DNA of 64,000 nt. It comes from Aselliscus stoliczkanus. Taxonomy: Eukaryota > Chordata > Mammalia > Chiroptera > Hipposideridae. The notes beneath the pieces are model-generated. The model saw only the letters and a list, made by a program, of their open reading frames with translations, did no database searches and had not been told where the DNA came from. This document shows, piece after piece, positions 61,578 to 64,000 of the stretch (position 1 is its first letter; the number at the start of each line of letters is the position of its first letter). The stretch lies in contig CM066733.1 in the NCBI GenBank assembly GCA_033961575.1, forward strand, positions 140,108,421 through 140,172,420, read 5' to 3'. A program made the position numbers and the translations under genes.

Positions 61578-61600
61578 TTTGTTGTTGTTGTTGTTGTTTT
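61578..61600. repeat. TTG repeat
   Basis: Five TTG units, GTTGTTGTTGTTGTTG. Confidence 0.85.
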
Positions 61601-61715
61601 CTTTTAAAGCAGATACTAAAATATTTTGAGGAAAAACTTTCTAACTAACATTGACATACTGATGTTTCTTAAAAAGCACTGATTCCAAAACATTTTTATT
61701 TCTCCCAGAAAATTC

Positions 61716-61870
61716 TTTTCAGAATTGCTTGTACTCTTTTCATTTTAATCTACCAAAAAGAAAGTGTTTTCATCATGAAAAAGTTGCTTGTACTCTTTTC
61801 ATTTTCAGAATTGCTTGTACTCTTTTCATTTTAATCTACCAAAAAGAAAGTGTTTTCATCATGAAAAAGT
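61716..61870. repeat. 86-bp-period tandem duplication
   Basis: A segment beginning TTTTCAGAATTGCTTGTACT recurs 86 bp later (61716 and 61802) with no difference seen over about 69 bp. The first period also carries a third copy of the sub-segment TTGCTTGTACTCTTTTCATTTT. Confidence 0.93.
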
Positions 61871-62194
61871 TCAGTATTTTCAAATTTTTCTTTGACTTAT
61901 GGAAACTATCTGCAATACTACTTCATGCTTATCCTTGATTTTTGTTGTCAACTTGACAGCTTCTCCTTTTTGCATACTAAGTGTCTTCTTATTGTGTAAC
62001 ATTTAATAAATTTTGTGTAATTTACACAGGGTCTGGATAGGATTTTATCATTGGCTTAGTCTATGTGTTATCACAGGATAGAATGATAAAATACAACTTC
62101 TATAGTCCCTTGAGTTGTAAGTTAGCAAAGCTCTTGATTTACAACGTGGTAAAGTGATGAAGACTCGTATTTGACTATTTCATGTGTGAGGAGA

Positions 62195-62320
62195 ATGGTG
62201 TCATAATGGTGAGAAAAATGCTGACTTGTTATCAAGAGACAGATCTGTCTCAGACTAGTTGTGTGACCTCAGGCAAGTCGGGTCAAGATCTCTGGGCCAA
62301 GTTTCCTTTATATCCTTCCT
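62195..62320 (+). repeat. MIR-like fragment
   Basis: CTCAGACTAGTTGTGTGACC TCAGGCAAGTC and TCTGGGCCAAGTTTCCTTTA resemble the MIR core. Confidence 0.6.
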
Positions 62321-62756
62321 AAAACAGCATGTGGTATCTCCGGAAATCATGCCAACACTAACAGTGTGCTCTTCCAATATCCCTCTTCCTGAAAAATTTG
62401 TGTGTGAAGTCAGTGTTTATGGAAGAGTATTTCCTAATGAAGGTTTATTGTATCCTCAGGGTAAAACAAAAATAAAAAAATGACATGTAAATTTGCCATA
62501 ACACAACAAAAATAATAAGCAATATGTGTTACATTGTCTTAAGGGAATTTAATACTTTTATCATTGTAGACTGTAGTGTACTGAGTTATGATAAACTCAA
62601 GGATAAAGGAGCAAATCAGCTGATTGGTGTCAAAATTGTACAAGCATGAATGGAAAGAAATCAGAGGCTAGGTAAATTGACATGTCTATTGAGAGAAGAT
62701 GTGATACTCTGATCCAGATTTTCCACATCAGTTTATTTTACATGTTTATTCCAAAT

Positions 62757-62776
62757 AATAATAATAATAATAATAG
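62757..62776. repeat. AAT microsatellite
   Basis: Six to seven AAT units. Confidence 0.9.
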
Positions 62777-62839
62777 AGAATTTTAATTTACTGGGTGAAT
62801 ATTGACTGGAATATTACAGGATTAGGCATAAATCTGATG

Positions 62840-63100
62840 TACTGCAGTAGGCAAAATCATGGCTACACAAATATGACCCACATCCTGGATGTAACTATAT
62901 TAAGTTACATGAAGATGGAGGAAAGAGGCACAAGCCAGGAATGCAGGAAGCCTCTAGGAGATGGTAGAGGCAAGGAAGTGGGATTCTCTTTTAGACTTCC
63001 AGAGAAGAACATAGCCCTGACATCCTTGATTTTAGCCCAAGGCGATATTTATTTTGTGATAATTTGTTACAGCAGCAATAGAACACTAATATATATACTA
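62840..63100 (+). mobile_element. MaLR-type LTR fragment
   Basis: CCAGGAATGCAGGAAGCCTC TAGGAGATGG, CTTGATTTTAGCCCAAGGCG and AATTTGTTACAGCAGCAATA GAACACTAATA match the 3' half of MaLR-like LTRs. Confidence 0.7.
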
Positions 63101-63539
63101 ATTAATACATGTATTTGCCTATCCATACAAATTAATTTAAATTAATTAATTTACTGGATTTACCTAGAATCATATATCATCTGATTGTTTTAAAATGTAA
63201 ATTGGATCCAATAATTGGCAGATTTGCATTTTTACTGGATAAAGAAAATGTTAACTCTCTTGTAATGATTATCTATTTACTTTGGCACTTTAAAAATGCT
63301 TCCTTAATTTTTTTGCACTACTATTAGAAAGGATTTCTGTGTTTCCAGGTTGGTTATATATGATTGAGAATGATATGGTCTAAGTCAGTATTTCACTAAT
63401 TCAGAATTTTTATGGTTTTGGTAGGATCTAGCAGGATTGTATCTTTACTCAGTCTGTGAGTTCTCAGGAGCCAGTCCAGTAGAGTGAAAGTAGTTTATCT
63501 GCCATCTCATTGGCTGGAGCATTATAACCAGCACTTCAA

Positions 63540-63562
63540 AATATATATATATATATATATAA
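63540..63562. repeat. TA microsatellite
   Basis: About ten TA units. Confidence 0.92.
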
Positions 63563-64000
63563 TACAATGATGGCCAACATTTTTAATGATAACCTATAGT
63601 CTTGTAACTCCCTAAAATATCTTCAACATCTTTAGTGAAAGATTGGATTTTCTTAAATATATGTAATAATTTTAGTGTTAAATGTCTTTTAGGGTTCTCA
63701 AATATTTAGAAATCTACCCATGTCCACAGAATGAGTTCTCTTATTTTCAGAAAACTTGTTTTACCAGATTCTTTCATTACTTGCTCTGTTGTGCAACTTA
63801 TCAGTTTATTTCCTCATAAAGAAGGAACATCAATCTTGAGAGGTAGGATTATGTGAGCCAGTGTTTTCATCCAGTTGTTATGAAAACAAAATTTAATTCC
63901 AAAATAAATTAATAAGCAAGTAAATGATAAATGGAAAGGCTTTTCATATACACTTCACTTTGGATGGCTGCACAAGGTGTTAGAAGAAAACTGTTAAAAA

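Larger units (their letters stand above)
61337..64000 (+). other. UTRN: UTRN intron (5' part), downstream of the last exon seen
   Basis: Begins with gtaagt and runs off the window. It holds a tandem duplication at 61716-61870, a MIR-like piece, an AAT run, a MaLR-like LTR piece and a TA run. In dystrophin the matching intron carries the promoter and first exon of the short Dp71 form; no CpG-rich or promoter-like sequence is visible in this part. Confidence 0.9.

Overview
This is mammalian genomic DNA. It holds one interrupted gene on the + strand: an internal part of utrophin (UTRN), the autosomal paralogue of dystrophin. Six consecutive coding exons can be placed to the base at 9607-9763, 34559-34688, 49714-49982, 55179-55325, 57651-57729 and 61276-61336. 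Each has AG/GT splice borders and they join in one open frame of 843 nt (280 codons plus partial codons at both ends). From memory of the dystrophin exon structure they correspond to dystrophin exons 57-62. Five have the same length as the dystrophin exon (157, 269, 147, 79 and 61 bp); the second is 130 bp against 121 bp. The encoded protein runs from the penultimate spectrin-like repeat of the rod, through the last repeat, into hinge 4 and the first half of the WW domain. No start codon, stop codon, promoter or poly(A) site of the gene lies here, so the window is a middle slice of a very large gene.

Everything else is intron: at least 9.6 kb upstream, then introns of 24,795, 15,025, 5,196, 2,325 and 3,546 bp, and at least 2.66 kb downstream. 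The introns carry ordinary mammalian repeats: antisense L2, MIR, L1 3' ends, MaLR LTRs, MER20 and MER5A (hAT), two Tigger-like elements and many microsatellites. They also carry a lineage-specific tRNA-derived SINE family. I count about ten copies of a short 'head-only' form (about 95 bp plus A tail) and five longer composite forms (about 300-520 bp). Their tail (CCTCCACAACTAGACTGAAG, then a CCCCAATAAAA-type end) resembles what I remember of Rhin-type SINEs of horseshoe and leaf-nosed bats. Many copies have perfect 15-17 bp target-site duplications, so the family was recently active. I therefore favour a rhinolophoid (yinpterochiropteran) bat, with moderate confidence. The absence of recognisable young DNA transposons or VES SINEs argues against a vespertilionid; active SINEs argue against a fruit bat.

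No second gene, RNA gene or undescribed multi-gene system is supported. The points most worth a second look are: the SINE family itself (head-only, long composite and a trimer-like form); an inverted SINE pair about 470 bp upstream of the last exon, one copy of which appears to carry a 3' transduction; a three-level nested insertion (MaLR LTR, then MER20, then SINE); an intronic inverted pair of ETS/N-box motifs; an 86-bp tandem duplication downstream of the last exon; and a weak 5' splice site after the 269-bp exon.
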